Shown piece by piece: positions 52,586 to 61,273 of a DNA stretch of 64,000 nt. The stretch lies in NCBI RefSeq assembly GCF_043195105.1, contig NZ_JBAFWO010000001.1; one strand, written 5' to 3'. Position numbers and translations under genes: made by a program. Position 1 is the stretch's first letter, and each line of letters begins with the position of its first letter. This DNA comes from NCEH01 sp002257205 (GTDB lineage: Bacteria > Pseudomonadota > Alphaproteobacteria > Rhizobiales > Xanthobacteraceae). A model generated the notes under the pieces. The model was not told where the DNA came from. It did not search any database and saw only the letters and a list, made by a program, of their open reading frames with translations.

Positions 52586-53818
52586 TCAGCGGATCACGCC
52601 GTTGGCGGCCAGCGCTTCCAGCTCCGGCGCGCCATAGCCGAGCCGCTCGGCCAGCAGGGTGGCGCTGGAGGATCCGAGCCCCGGCGGCATGCGGCGCACC
52701 GGCACGCGTTCCCCATCGAGCCGGTACGGCGGCGCGAGGACCTGGGCGCTGGTCTCGCCGTCTTCCTCGGTGTGCGGGACATCCTGCGCCTGGACCACGA
52801 GGCCGGCCGCGCGGGCACGCTCGGAGGTGAGCGCCGTATGCAGGCCCAAGACCTCGCCGCAGGGAATGCCCGCTTCCTCCAGGCGCGTCAGCAGCTCCGG
52901 CCGGTGCCAGCGGGAGAGCTCCTCTTCCACCAGGGGGATCAGGATCGCCCGGTTGCGCGCCCGGTCGAGATTGGTGGCGAAGCGCGGATCCTCGAACAGG
53001 TCCATGCGCTGAATGACGTTTTCGCAGAAGCGTCGGTATTGGGCATTGTTGCCCACCGTCATCACGATCGGCCCGTCCAGGGTGGGGAACACCCCATAGG
53101 GCACGATGGAGGGATGGGCATTGCCCACCGGCGGCAGGTCCGCCTGCCGCGCCAGGGCTTCCAGGCCGTAATAGGAGGTCAGGGCGATGCCGCAATCATA
53201 GAGCGCGAGTTCCACCTCGCGGCCCTTGCCGGTGCGCTCGCGGGCGTAGAGGGCGGCGAGCACCGCCTGGGCGGCATATTGGCCGGTGAACAGGTCCACC
53301 GCCGCGACGCCGAACTTCAGCGGCGGCCGGCCGGGCTCGCCATTGAGCGCCATCAGCCCGGTTTCGCCCTGCACCACGAGATCATAGCCCGGTCGGCTCG
53401 CCTCCGGCCCGCGGGAATCATAGCCGGCGATGGAGCAATAGATCAGGCGCGGGTTCTCGGCGCGGAGCTGCGCGTAGCCGAGCCCGAGCTTTTCGGCGCC
53501 GCCGGTCTTGAAATTCTGCACCACCACGTCGCTGTCCCGCGCCAGCGCCTTGACGATGGCGAGCCCTTCCGGGGTTGCGAGATCGATGCCGATGGAGCGC
53601 TTGTTGCGGTTCACGCTGTCGAAATAGGAGGTATTGGACCCTGCGGTGCGCACGCCCCAGTCCCGCGTATCGTCGCCGCGGCTGGGATGCTCCACCTTGA
53701 TCACGTCGGCGCCGAGATCGCCGAGCACCATGGCGCACCATGGCCCCGCGAGGATGCGCGACAGGTCGAGAACCTTGATGCCCTCAAGCGGCAACGCGCC
53801 GCGCTCCTCTGCGCTCAT
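52586..53818 (-). CDS. CaiB/BaiF family III CoA-transferase
   Basis: A 410-residue CoA-transferase. LPLEGIKVLDLSRILAGPWC and DLGADVIKVEHPSRGDDTR are the standard start; VVQNFKTGGAEKLGLGY and GYDLVVQGETGLM with the catalytic aspartate (Asp146) follow. The enzyme moves CoA between carboxylic acids. It lies 98 bases after an LnmK-like gene at the end of the Nit1C run and is followed by a hairpin, so it may belong to that transcription unit. Its acid substrate is unknown. Confidence 0.9.
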   Translation of the reverse strand: MSAEERGALPLEGIKVLDLSRILAGPWCAMVLGDLGADVIKVEHPSRGDDTRDWGVRTAGSNTSYFDSVNRNKRSIGIDLATPEGLAIVKALARDSDVVVQNFKTGGAEKLGLGYAQLRAENPRLIYCSIAGYDSRGPEASRPGYDLVVQGETGLMALNGEPGRPPLKFGVAAVDLFTGQYAAQAVLAALYARERTGKGREVELALYDCGIALTSYYGLEALARQADLPPVGNAHPSIVPYGVFPTLDGPIVMTVGNNAQYRRFCENVIQRMDLFEDPRFATNLDRARNRAILIPLVEEELSRWHRPELLTRLEEAGIPCGEVLGLHTALTSERARAAGLVVQAQDVPHTEEDGETSAQVLAPPYRLDGERVPVRRMPPGLGSSSATLLAERLGYGAPELEALAANGVIR

Positions 53819-53916
53819 CTGCCAACTCCGTGCGTGACCCTGCGCCTGAGGCGCACCCCCCTTCCACCAGTTTCCGGGGGCTCAGTTCAAGCACGAAATG
53901 CGCGCGGCCCGCGCAT

Positions 53917-54819
53917 TCAGTGTGGCGCGGGCGCGCGGCGGGTGAAGATGTCGGCGAGGCGAGCGCCATCCGCCGCGCGGGTGAGCACGCACCAGTGCAA
54001 CAGGTGGTCGCCTTGCGTCCGCTGCGCCTTGACCGCGATGCGCACTGCGTCCCCAATCTCCACGTTGGAATGGAACACCATGTCCCGCGCCACCGTGAAC
54101 AGGCCGGCGGGGGCCTCCATCGCCTCCCATTCGGCGCGGTCCACGAACGCCTGGAAGGACGCGAAATACAGAAAGTCGGCGCCGTTGAAATCCTGCGCCG
54201 GGCAGGGGCGGACGGTGAGCGCGATGCCGCTCTCCCCGCCCGCGTTCGCAAAGCCGAAATGCTGCGCGAACCCTCCGGCGCGGATGGTGGCGGCAAGCGC
54301 GGCGGTGCCGGCGAGGCCCGGCTTGGCCGCCGGTGCGGAAAAGCCCGAGAGACCGACCCGCGCCAAGGCCCGGTTTCGCCCCTTCTCCTTGCGCTTCACG
54401 AACACGGACGTCATTTCGACGCTACCCATGGGGATGCCGTCGCGCAGCAATTCGTGCCGGCTGGCGAACTGGGTGCGGGAGATGCGCTCCAGGCGCGAGC
54501 GCAGCACGAGGCTGTCATGCTCGCGGAAGGCGCCCAGCGCCGCGTCCGTAACCTGCACCGCGATGAAGGCGGCGTAGACGGTGGCGCCGTCGGCATCGCG
54601 GAAATCCGGCACTTCGCGCCCGGCACCACGGGCGAGCAGCAGCCAGTGGCGATGCCCCAATTCCTTCAGCAGCCAGGTTTCCGAAAGCCCGCCATAGGCG
54701 AGATGCGGCATGCCGAGGCGGATCGGCTCGGCCAGCGGGTCGCTCGCGCGGAAGGTGGGCAGGGACAGGCCGGCCGGCAGGAAGCTGGCGGCGGAGGGTA
54801 GGCGGAAGGCGAGGCTCAT
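53917..54819 (-). CDS. LnmK / Pnap_2097-like double-hotdog protein
   Basis: A 300-residue protein resembling the LnmK (bifunctional acyltransferase/decarboxylase) and Pnap_2097-type biosynthetic families. The recognisable segment is MPHLAYGGLSETWLLKELGH followed by RHWLLLARG; later IGDAVRIAVKAQRTQGDHLL recalls a second hotdog repeat. Such proteins act on acyl groups carried by CoA or carrier proteins in natural-product pathways. The ATG at 54819 was chosen to exclude upstream Arg-rich sequence that overlaps the flavoprotein gene in another frame. It follows that gene by 23 bases, which adds an acyl-chemistry step to the Nit1C set. The family call is moderate. Confidence 0.65.
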   Translation of the reverse strand: MSLAFRLPSAASFLPAGLSLPTFRASDPLAEPIRLGMPHLAYGGLSETWLLKELGHRHWLLLARGAGREVPDFRDADGATVYAAFIAVQVTDAALGAFREHDSLVLRSRLERISRTQFASRHELLRDGIPMGSVEMTSVFVKRKEKGRNRALARVGLSGFSAPAAKPGLAGTAALAATIRAGGFAQHFGFANAGGESGIALTVRPCPAQDFNGADFLYFASFQAFVDRAEWEAMEAPAGLFTVARDMVFHSNVEIGDAVRIAVKAQRTQGDHLLHWCVLTRAADGARLADIFTRRAPAPH

Positions 54820-54842
54820 GAGGGGTCTCCGTGCCGCGTCGC

Positions 54843-56123
54843 TCACACCGCCACGTCTAATTTCACCGGCCCGCGCCGCCGCACGCCGAGATGCTCGCCG
54901 ATGCGCGCGGCAAGATAGGCGGCATCGCGCCCGACCCCGACGAACCGCCCCGAGCCCCAGGAATGCAGCCACGGCAGGCCGAGCACATAGAGCCCGTCCA
55001 TGCTGGTGACGCCGCGCGTGTGGGTGGGATAGCCCGCGCCGTCGAACACCGGCAGATCCACCCACGACCAGTCGGAATGAAAGCCGGTGGCCCAGATCAC
55101 CGACGTGATGCCCGCGGCCACGGGATCAAGCTCGCGCACCGGCGCGCCCGGCTGCCAGAGCGGGCTGTAATTAGCGCCCGCCGGCGCCTCGATCTTGTTC
55201 TCGGCGATGTGCTTGTCGATCAGGCCGCAGATGCCGTTATAGACCGCGTCGGCGGAATCGAGATTCTGCTTGAGGTCGTCGCGGAATTGCAGGCGCCCGC
55301 CGCTGATCGCCTCCAGCCGGCTGTAGAGCTTCATGCCTTCCAGGGCGAAGCGGCGCAAATCGATGTCGCGCCCGCCGTCGCGGCCGGTGAGATAATGGTT
55401 CGCCTTCTTGCGCACCTTCTCCTTCAGCGGATGGTTCTCCACCGGCAGGTCGTATTGGCCGAGGTCCGCCAGCCAATCCACGCTGTCGCGGCCGCGATAG
55501 ACGCGCGGGCAGCGGGGCGCGCTGCCGACGATGAGATGCACCTTGCGTCCCGCCAGATGCAGGTCTTCCGCGATCTGGCAGCCAGATTGGCCAGAGCCCA
55601 CCACCAGCACCTCGCCTTCGGGCAATTGGCCGGGGTGGCGATATTTGGAGGAATGCACCTGGACGATGCTTTCCGGCAGGCGCTCGCCCATGCGCGGCAC
55701 GTTCGGCACATGATAGCCGCCCACCGCCAGCACCACCGCGCCGGCGGTCACGGCGCCGTCGGCGGTCTCGACCAGGAAGCGGCCGTCGTCCTGCCGCGAC
55801 AGGCGGTTGACGCCGACGCCCTCGCGCACCGGGGCGGCGATGCGTTTTGCGTAATCCTCCACATAGGCGACGATCTCGTCGCGCTTCATGAAGCCGTCGG
55901 GGTCGCGGCCGGGATAGTCGTAGCCGGGCAGTTTGCATTGCCAGTTGGGCGTGACCAGGCAAAAACTATCCCACCTCTGGTCGCGCCAGGCGTGGGCGAC
56001 GCGGTTCTTCTCATAGATCACATGGTCGATGCCGCTTTCGCTCAGATAAGAGCTGGCGGAGAGGCCGGCCTGTCCGCCGCCGATGATGACGACGCTGTGG
56101 TGGGGAAGGGGGGGGGTGGTCAT
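54843..56123 (-). CDS. MSMEG_0569-family flavin-dependent oxidoreductase (Nit1C)
   Basis: A 426-residue flavoprotein monooxygenase-like enzyme. The FAD motif GGGQAGLSASSYL begins at about residue 16, a second dinucleotide motif VVGSGQSGCQIAEDL is near residue 175, and YVLGLPWLHSWGSGRFVGVG is near the C-terminus. RWDSFCLVTPNWQCKLPGY is characteristic of this Nit1C subfamily. It probably uses FAD and NADPH to oxidise an N-containing substrate; the reaction is unproven. It lies 11 bases after the MSMEG_0570 gene. Confidence 0.9.
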   Translation of the reverse strand: MTTPPLPHHSVVIIGGGQAGLSASSYLSESGIDHVIYEKNRVAHAWRDQRWDSFCLVTPNWQCKLPGYDYPGRDPDGFMKRDEIVAYVEDYAKRIAAPVREGVGVNRLSRQDDGRFLVETADGAVTAGAVVLAVGGYHVPNVPRMGERLPESIVQVHSSKYRHPGQLPEGEVLVVGSGQSGCQIAEDLHLAGRKVHLIVGSAPRCPRVYRGRDSVDWLADLGQYDLPVENHPLKEKVRKKANHYLTGRDGGRDIDLRRFALEGMKLYSRLEAISGGRLQFRDDLKQNLDSADAVYNGICGLIDKHIAENKIEAPAGANYSPLWQPGAPVRELDPVAAGITSVIWATGFHSDWSWVDLPVFDGAGYPTHTRGVTSMDGLYVLGLPWLHSWGSGRFVGVGRDAAYLAARIGEHLGVRRRGPVKLDVAV

Positions 56124-56134
56124 GGAGGCTCCGA

Positions 56135-56422
56135 TCAGTCTTCGAAGGCGTCGATGCTGACGCGGGCGTCGGGGTGGTTTGAAAAGGCGCTGCCGGTGGC
56201 CTCGATGCGGGCGAGCTGGCCGAGCGCAAGCGAACAGGGCATTCCGTATTTCGCCCGCACCCGCTCGCTGGCGGTGGTGAGGGCTTCGCGGCTCTTCGCA
56301 AGGAAATCGGCGAGCGCATAGCTTTCGCCGGGGGCGAAATGGTCCTTGATGACGAGGGAGGGCGAATAGCAGGCCTCCTTCGTCCCGTCGGGCCAGCGGA
56401 TGTGGAAGCGCATTTCAGGCAT
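56135..56422 (-). CDS. MSMEG_0570-family protein (Nit1C, nitrogen-starvation-related)
   Basis: A 95-residue protein starting MPEMRFHIRWPDGTKEACYS with the family segments VIKDHFAPGESYALADFLAK and YGMPCSLALGQLARIE. It matches the small conserved Nit1C protein known as MSMEG_0570. The function is unknown. The ATG at 56422 overlaps the end of the glycosyltransferase gene by eight bases. No metal or nucleotide motif is obvious. Confidence 0.9.
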   Translation of the reverse strand: MPEMRFHIRWPDGTKEACYSPSLVIKDHFAPGESYALADFLAKSREALTTASERVRAKYGMPCSLALGQLARIEATGSAFSNHPDARVSIDAFED

Positions 56423-57608
56423 GGATCGGCTCCGGATCGGTGGGCGCCAGAAGCTGGGCATAGGCGGCAAGGTGGGCCTGCGCCGTTGCGGCCCAGTCGT
56501 GGCGGGCGGCGATGCGCGTGCCATTGGCGATGAGGCGCGCGCGGGTGGCGGGATCGCGCGTCTGCGCGAGCGCGTCGGCGATGGAGCCGACGTCCAGCGG
56601 GTCGCACCAGGCGACATCTTCGGCGCCGAGATATTCGGTGAAGGGCGCGATGCGCGCGGTCACCACCGGCACGCCGCTCGCCATGGCCTCGAGCACCACG
56701 AGGCCGAAGCCTTCCTTCAGCGAGGGGAAGGCGAGCGTGTCGGCGATGCGATAGAGCGCCGGCATGTCCTCTTGCGCCAGCGGGCCGGTGCGGATGACGG
56801 CGCCCTGCGGCAGCGTGTGCTGTTCCAAAGCAAGCGCGAAGGCGTGCTGCTCGCTGTGGTGGTCCAGCAGCGAGGCGCCGCCCGCGATCACCAATTGCGC
56901 CGTGGGAATTTCAGCGCGGACGCGCGCGAAGGCTTCCAGCAGCCGCACGCTGTTCTTGCGCCCCTCCACCCCGCCGACGGCCAGGAAGATCGGCCCCGCG
57001 CCGAGGGCGAAGCGCGCGCGCAAGGCGTCCTCCCGCCCATCGGGCACGGGCGAGAAGCGCGCGGTGTCGACGCCGTTGCCAACGATATCGGCGCGCCGGC
57101 CGAGCTTCTGGAAAAGCGCCTGCTGCCAGGTGCGGCTCACCACCAGCAGGCGGTCGGCGTGCACCATGGCGCGGGTCTGAAGCTCCATCAGCGCGCGATC
57201 GGCGAAGGTGTCCACATGGTGCACCGTGCGGGCGAAGGCGCGGATAAGGCCACGTTCTTTCAGGGTCGCCAGCGCATTACCGGAAATGCCGTCCTGGGCG
57301 TGAAAGATATCGAAGGCGCGGTGCGCCGTCGCCTCGAAATGGCGGACATAATCCGCGACGCGGATGCGCACCATTTCCGTCATGTCCGTCCCCACGGGAG
57401 AGGCGGAGATGCTCAGCGTGCGGCACAGGGTTTCGCGGAAGAAGCCGGTTCCCTTCGCGTCGGGGGCATGCACGACCACCTGATGGCCGAGGCGCGCCAG
57501 CGCATCGCCCAGTTCCAGCGCATGCACCACGCCGCCGCGCGGATTGGTGGAATGTGCGAGCAGCGCGATGCGCAGGGGACGGTCGGGCGGGAGAAGGTGC
57601 GCGTTCAT
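56415..57608 (-). CDS. MSMEG_0565-family glycosyltransferase (Nit1C)
   Basis: A 397-residue GT4-type enzyme. The start LRIALLAHSTNPRGGVVHAL holds the donor-loop glycines, and FDIFHAQDGISGNAL is characteristic of this Nit1C branch. The C-terminal GT-B half has FLAVGGVEGRKNSVRLLEAF and FPSLKEGFGLVVLEAMASG, with the E-x7-E pattern. It suggests that the Nit1C product or an intermediate is glycosylated. Four-base overlap with the AIR-synthase-like gene upstream. Confidence 0.9.
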   Translation of the reverse strand: MNAHLLPPDRPLRIALLAHSTNPRGGVVHALELGDALARLGHQVVVHAPDAKGTGFFRETLCRTLSISASPVGTDMTEMVRIRVADYVRHFEATAHRAFDIFHAQDGISGNALATLKERGLIRAFARTVHHVDTFADRALMELQTRAMVHADRLLVVSRTWQQALFQKLGRRADIVGNGVDTARFSPVPDGREDALRARFALGAGPIFLAVGGVEGRKNSVRLLEAFARVRAEIPTAQLVIAGGASLLDHHSEQHAFALALEQHTLPQGAVIRTGPLAQEDMPALYRIADTLAFPSLKEGFGLVVLEAMASGVPVVTARIAPFTEYLGAEDVAWCDPLDVGSIADALAQTRDPATRARLIANGTRIAARHDWAATAQAHLAAYAQLLAPTDPEPIHA

Positions 57609-58582
57609 GAGGCGATTTCCAGCGGCGCGCAGCCGATGAGCGGGCTTCTCGCGAAATCCCAGATCACTTCGCGCGTCCCGAACTGGTTCAGCGCCACCTC
57701 GCCGCCCGCGACGGCGGTGCCGATGGCGGCGGCGGAAATTCCGCGCGCGGTAAAGCGGGCAATCACCTCCGCCGCGTCGGGCGGGGCGACGCTGAGCAGA
57801 TAGCCGAAGCTCGGAAAGCTCAGCAGCCAGCGCGTCAGGTCCACACCCTCGGGGTGGGGGATGGCGGCAAGCTCGATCTCAAGGCCGATGCCGGAACATT
57901 CCGCCAGCATGGCGGCGGTGCCGATCATGCCCGCCTGGCTGATGTCCTTGGCGGCGCGCGACAGCCCGGCTTCCGCGATCTGCGGCAGCAACTCGATGTC
58001 GCCGCGCAGGCGGGCGGGCGGCGCATCGGTGGCCGCTTCCCAATTGGAGAAGGGCTCGCGATAGCGCCCGCGCAGGTCCACGGCGGCAATCAGCGTTTCG
58101 CCCGGCTTGGCATCGAAGGAGGTCAGCAGCTTCTTCGCCCGCCCGAGGATGGCGACGGAAAGCTGGCCGTTGTCGTTCTTCAGATTGGAATGGCCGCCCA
58201 CCAGCGGCACGCCGAACGCCTGCGCGGCCGCGCGCAGCCCTTCCAGCACCGGGGCGGCGCCGTCCTCTCCATCGGCCCATATCGCATCCACAATGGCGAT
58301 TGGACGGCCGCCCATGGCCGCGACGTCCGAGATGTTCACCATCGCCCCGCACCAGCCGGCGAACCAGGGATCGCCGGCCACGAACGCGTTCATGAAGCCT
58401 TCGATGGCCAGCAGCAGGAATTCATCGCCGTCCGGGATCGCCGCGCAATCATCGCCCACCGGCACGGCGGAGGCGGAGAGGCCGAGCCGCGCCGCCACCG
58501 CGCCGATGTCGCGCTTGGCGGCAAGTCCGGCACTCGCGCGCAGACGTCCGGCAAGTTCGGCGAAGGCGCGGATCTCGATCAT
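57605..58582 (-). CDS. Sll0787-family AIR-synthase-like protein (Nit1C)
   Basis: A 325-residue PurM/ThiL/HypE-fold protein. PVGDDCAAIPDGDEFLLLAI is the ATP/metal-binding region, GWCGAMVNISDVAAMGGRPI and LVGGHSNLKNDNGQLSVAIL are the next conserved strands, and DISQAGMIGTAAMLAE contains the second. Family members use ATP to activate an amide, carbamoyl or phosphate group; the Nit1C substrate is unknown. The ATG at 58582 removes non-family upstream sequence and overlaps the GNAT stop by four bases. Confidence 0.9.
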   Translation of the reverse strand: MIEIRAFAELAGRLRASAGLAAKRDIGAVAARLGLSASAVPVGDDCAAIPDGDEFLLLAIEGFMNAFVAGDPWFAGWCGAMVNISDVAAMGGRPIAIVDAIWADGEDGAAPVLEGLRAAAQAFGVPLVGGHSNLKNDNGQLSVAILGRAKKLLTSFDAKPGETLIAAVDLRGRYREPFSNWEAATDAPPARLRGDIELLPQIAEAGLSRAAKDISQAGMIGTAAMLAECSGIGLEIELAAIPHPEGVDLTRWLLSFPSFGYLLSVAPPDAAEVIARFTARGISAAAIGTAVAGGEVALNQFGTREVIWDFARSPLIGCAPLEIAS

Positions 58583-59124
58583 GACGCGGCCCGCCGGGGC
58601 AAGGCGACGAAGCCGGTCGCGCCGCTGGAGACGGGCGGGTAATAGGCAAGGTCCGCCTCCATGCGATGATGGGGCCGGCCGTGCAGATCGAATTCCGCCA
58701 CGCTGCGCCAGCGCATGCGGCGGAACAGCAGCAGATTCTGCGCCTGCACATTGGCGAGGAACTTCACGCATCCCTGCGCATGGGCGGTGGACACCGCGAG
58801 GCGGATGAGCGACGCGCCGAGCGCGCCCACCTTGCGATAGTCTTCCGCCACCGCGAGCCGCGAGCCCCACCACACGCCGGGGGTCTCCTCGTGGATGCGC
58901 ACCGTGCCCACCACGTCGTGCGCCGCGATGCCGAGGAAGGACACCGCGACGATGGGCGTCGCCACAGCGTCGATGGCGTCGCGATCGTCCGTGCCGAACA
59001 GGCCCTGTTCGCCGCAGAACACGGTGCGGCGCAGGCGGGCGGCGCCCGCGCGCTCCCAGGCCTCGGTCGCGTGCTTCACCTGGAATTCGGATGCGAGGAA
59101 CGGCTTGAACGGCTCGAACATCAC
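58579..59124 (-). CDS. MSMEG_0567-family GNAT N-acetyltransferase (Nit1C)
   Basis: A 181-residue GNAT-fold protein. The acetyl-CoA-binding region is near GSRLAVAEDYRKVGALGASL, with IAAHDVVGTVRIHEETPGVW as the preceding core strands. FCGEQGLFGTDDRDAIDA is characteristic of the family. It could acylate an amine produced by the cluster. Two starting methionines in a row (59124 and 59121) are equally likely; the overlap with the radical SAM gene is four bases if the first is used. Confidence 0.9.
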   Translation of the reverse strand: MMFEPFKPFLASEFQVKHATEAWERAGAARLRRTVFCGEQGLFGTDDRDAIDAVATPIVAVSFLGIAAHDVVGTVRIHEETPGVWWGSRLAVAEDYRKVGALGASLIRLAVSTAHAQGCVKFLANVQAQNLLLFRRMRWRSVAEFDLHGRPHHRMEADLAYYPPVSSGATGFVALPRRAAS

Positions 59125-60260
59125 GCGCAGCCTCCCCGCTCATAGGTGGAGAGCGCCGAGCAGGCGCCGCACTTGCCGCAGCCGGCCTTGATGTCCACGG
59201 ACTTCAGCCCGCTCTCCACCAGCATGCGGGCGAGCGGCTTCAGGATCGCGTGCATGAAGGCGGGCGCGGGGGTGGGGTGGCTTTCCAGCGGCGTGCCGGA
59301 AATGGGCACGAACGGCACCACGAAGGGATAGACTCCCATCGCCACCAGCCGCGCGCACATGGCGAGGATGTCTTCGACGCTGTCGCCCAGCCCGGCGAGG
59401 ATATAGGTCGAGACCTGCCCGCGCCCGAACACCGGCACGGCGGCCTCGAAGGCGGAGAAATAACGCTCCAGCGAGACTTGCGCCTTCCCGGGCATGATGC
59501 GTTCGCGCACGCCTTGCGTGACCGCCTCCAGATGCATGCCGAGCGCATCGACGCCGGCGTCCCGCAGGCGGGCGAACCAGGCATCGTCGTCCGGCGGCTC
59601 GCACTGCGCCTGTATCGGCAGGTTCACGGCCGCCTTCACCGCCGCCGCGCTCTCGGTGAGGATAGCGGCGCCGCGATCCTTGCCCGGCGGGGTGCCGGTG
59701 GTCATCACCATGTGCTTCACGCCGTCCAATTCCACGGCGGCCTTCGCCACCTCGGCGAGCTGCGCCGGGGTCTTTCTTTCGATGGTGCGCCCCGCCGCCA
59801 GCGACTGGCCGATGGCGCAGAACTGGCAGGTCTTGGTGCGGCTTTGAAAGCGGATGCAGCTTTGCAGCACCGTGGTGGCCAGCACGTCGCGCCCGTGCAG
59901 CACGGCGATCTTGGAATAGGGCACGCCGTCCGCCGTCACGCGGTCGTAGAAGCGCGGGCGCATCGGGAAGTTCACGTCGGCGATCGGCACGCCGTCGCGG
60001 GTGATGCGGCTGTTGCCGAAGGCGTCCGGCTTTTCCACCAGATAAGGGCTCTCGAAGGCCGGCGCGGTGTGCACCGGCACCATCACGGTCATGCCGTCGA
60101 GGGTGAGCGCCTTGTGGTCGGACGGGCCCGCCCCGCCGCGCCGGCTCTCCGCGCCGGCCTTCGGATCAACGAGCCTTGCCCCCAAGGACTGCAATTCGTT
60201 GATCAATTGCGCCGTCTGAAGGGGCGCCATGGCGGCGGAATGGGGCATCGTCTGTTTCAT
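59121..60260 (-). CDS. MSMEG_0568-family radical SAM protein (Nit1C)
   Basis: A 379-residue protein. The 4Fe-4S/SAM cysteines are in SCIRFQSRTKTCQFCAIGQ (Cys135, Cys145, Cys148), a CX9CX2C spacing instead of the usual CX3CX2C. LVDPKAGAESRRGGAGPSDH near the start is conserved in the family. A cysteine-rich tail (KAGCGKCGACSALSTYERGG) may bind an auxiliary cluster. The ATG at 60260 has GGGAG upstream and overlaps the nitrilase gene by 95 bases; an internal ATG at 60230 is possible, but the family start cannot lie beyond about 60200. The reaction is unknown. Confidence 0.9.
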   Translation of the reverse strand: MKQTMPHSAAMAPLQTAQLINELQSLGARLVDPKAGAESRRGGAGPSDHKALTLDGMTVMVPVHTAPAFESPYLVEKPDAFGNSRITRDGVPIADVNFPMRPRFYDRVTADGVPYSKIAVLHGRDVLATTVLQSCIRFQSRTKTCQFCAIGQSLAAGRTIERKTPAQLAEVAKAAVELDGVKHMVMTTGTPPGKDRGAAILTESAAAVKAAVNLPIQAQCEPPDDDAWFARLRDAGVDALGMHLEAVTQGVRERIMPGKAQVSLERYFSAFEAAVPVFGRGQVSTYILAGLGDSVEDILAMCARLVAMGVYPFVVPFVPISGTPLESHPTPAPAFMHAILKPLARMLVESGLKSVDIKAGCGKCGACSALSTYERGGCA

Positions 60261-61242
60261 CGCTGGCGCTCCCGAAGGCGGGGAAAGACGAAAAATCGGC
60301 GGCCACATGCGAAACCGTGTGCATGGGCACGGCGGGCCGGTTGTCGAGAATGAGGCTGAGCAGTTCGGGTCGGGCGTAATGGCCCACGCTATCCATCATC
60401 CGCTTGCGCTTGGTGATCAGCGCGAGGTCGATGTCGGCCACTAGAATGCCCTCGCCCGAGGTGAGCGGGGGCACCACATGGGCGCCCTCCGGGGAGATGA
60501 TCGCGGTCATGCAGCCGCCGGTGAGGCCCTTGCGGAGCTTTTCGTCCGGCGAGATGCGGGCGATCTGCTCCTCCGTCAGCCAGCCGGTGGCATTCACCAC
60601 GAAGCAGCCGCTCTCCAAGGCGTGGTGGCGGATGGTGACTTCGATCTGGTCGGCAAAGATCGGCCCCACGAGCGAGCCGGGGAATTGCGCGACATGGATT
60701 TCCTCGTGCTGCGCCATCAGGGCATAGCGGGCGAGGGGGTTGTAATGCTCCCAGCAGGCCAGCGCCCCGACCCGGCCGACAGCGGTGTCGACCACCTTGA
60801 GGCCGGCACCGTCGCCCTGGCCCCAGATCATGCGCTCGTGGAAGGTCGGGGTGAGCTTGCGCCGCTTCAGCAGCAACGCGCCGTCGGCATCGAAGATGAG
60901 CTGGGCATTGTAGAGCGAGCCATGGTCGCGCTCGTTCACGCCCAACACCACCACGATGGCATGCCGCTTCGCTGCGGCGGCCACCGCGTGGGTCACCGGG
61001 CCGGGAACGACCACGGCGTTTTCATAGAGGCGAAGATGCTCGGCGCCCGTGAGCACCGGCGGGTGCACGAAGGAGAAATAGGGATACCAAGGCAGGAAGG
61101 TTTCGGGGAAAACCACCAGCCCGGCGCCCTTTTCCGCCGCCTCCGCGATGGCGGCGAGGACGCGGTTCAGCGTGCCCTCCAGGGTGTCGAGGTCGGGCGC
61201 GATCTGCACCGCGGCCACGCGAACCTTGGTCTCTTTCGGCAT
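60166..61242 (-). CDS. Nit1C nitrilase (Sll0784 type)
   Basis: A 358-residue carbon-nitrogen hydrolase. The catalytic Glu47 (VFPETFLPWYPY), Lys129 (RRKLTPTFHERMIWGQ) and Cys163 (LACWEHYNPLARY) are all present; CWEHYNP marks a true nitrilase. It would convert a nitrile to an acid and ammonia; Nit1C nitrilases of Pseudomonas are linked to growth on cyanide. The ATG at 61242 has GGAGGCGAAG before it, better than the in-frame ATG at 61254. About 30 C-terminal residues overlap the start of the radical SAM gene in another frame and are not family-like. Confidence 0.93.
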   Translation of the reverse strand: MPKETKVRVAAVQIAPDLDTLEGTLNRVLAAIAEAAEKGAGLVVFPETFLPWYPYFSFVHPPVLTGAEHLRLYENAVVVPGPVTHAVAAAAKRHAIVVVLGVNERDHGSLYNAQLIFDADGALLLKRRKLTPTFHERMIWGQGDGAGLKVVDTAVGRVGALACWEHYNPLARYALMAQHEEIHVAQFPGSLVGPIFADQIEVTIRHHALESGCFVVNATGWLTEEQIARISPDEKLRKGLTGGCMTAIISPEGAHVVPPLTSGEGILVADIDLALITKRKRMMDSVGHYARPELLSLILDNRPAVPMHTVSHVAADFSSFPAFGSASDETDDAPFRRHGAPSDGAIDQRIAVLGGKAR

Positions 61243-61273
61243 CTTCGCCTCCATCGTTCTTAGGTCGAGACCG

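Noticed and set aside
57605..59143. A 512-codon fusion of a GNAT-like and an AIR-synthase-like protein
   Set aside because: The upstream half is an out-of-frame reading of the GNAT gene; the AIR-synthase-like gene starts at the ATG 58582 with normal family length.
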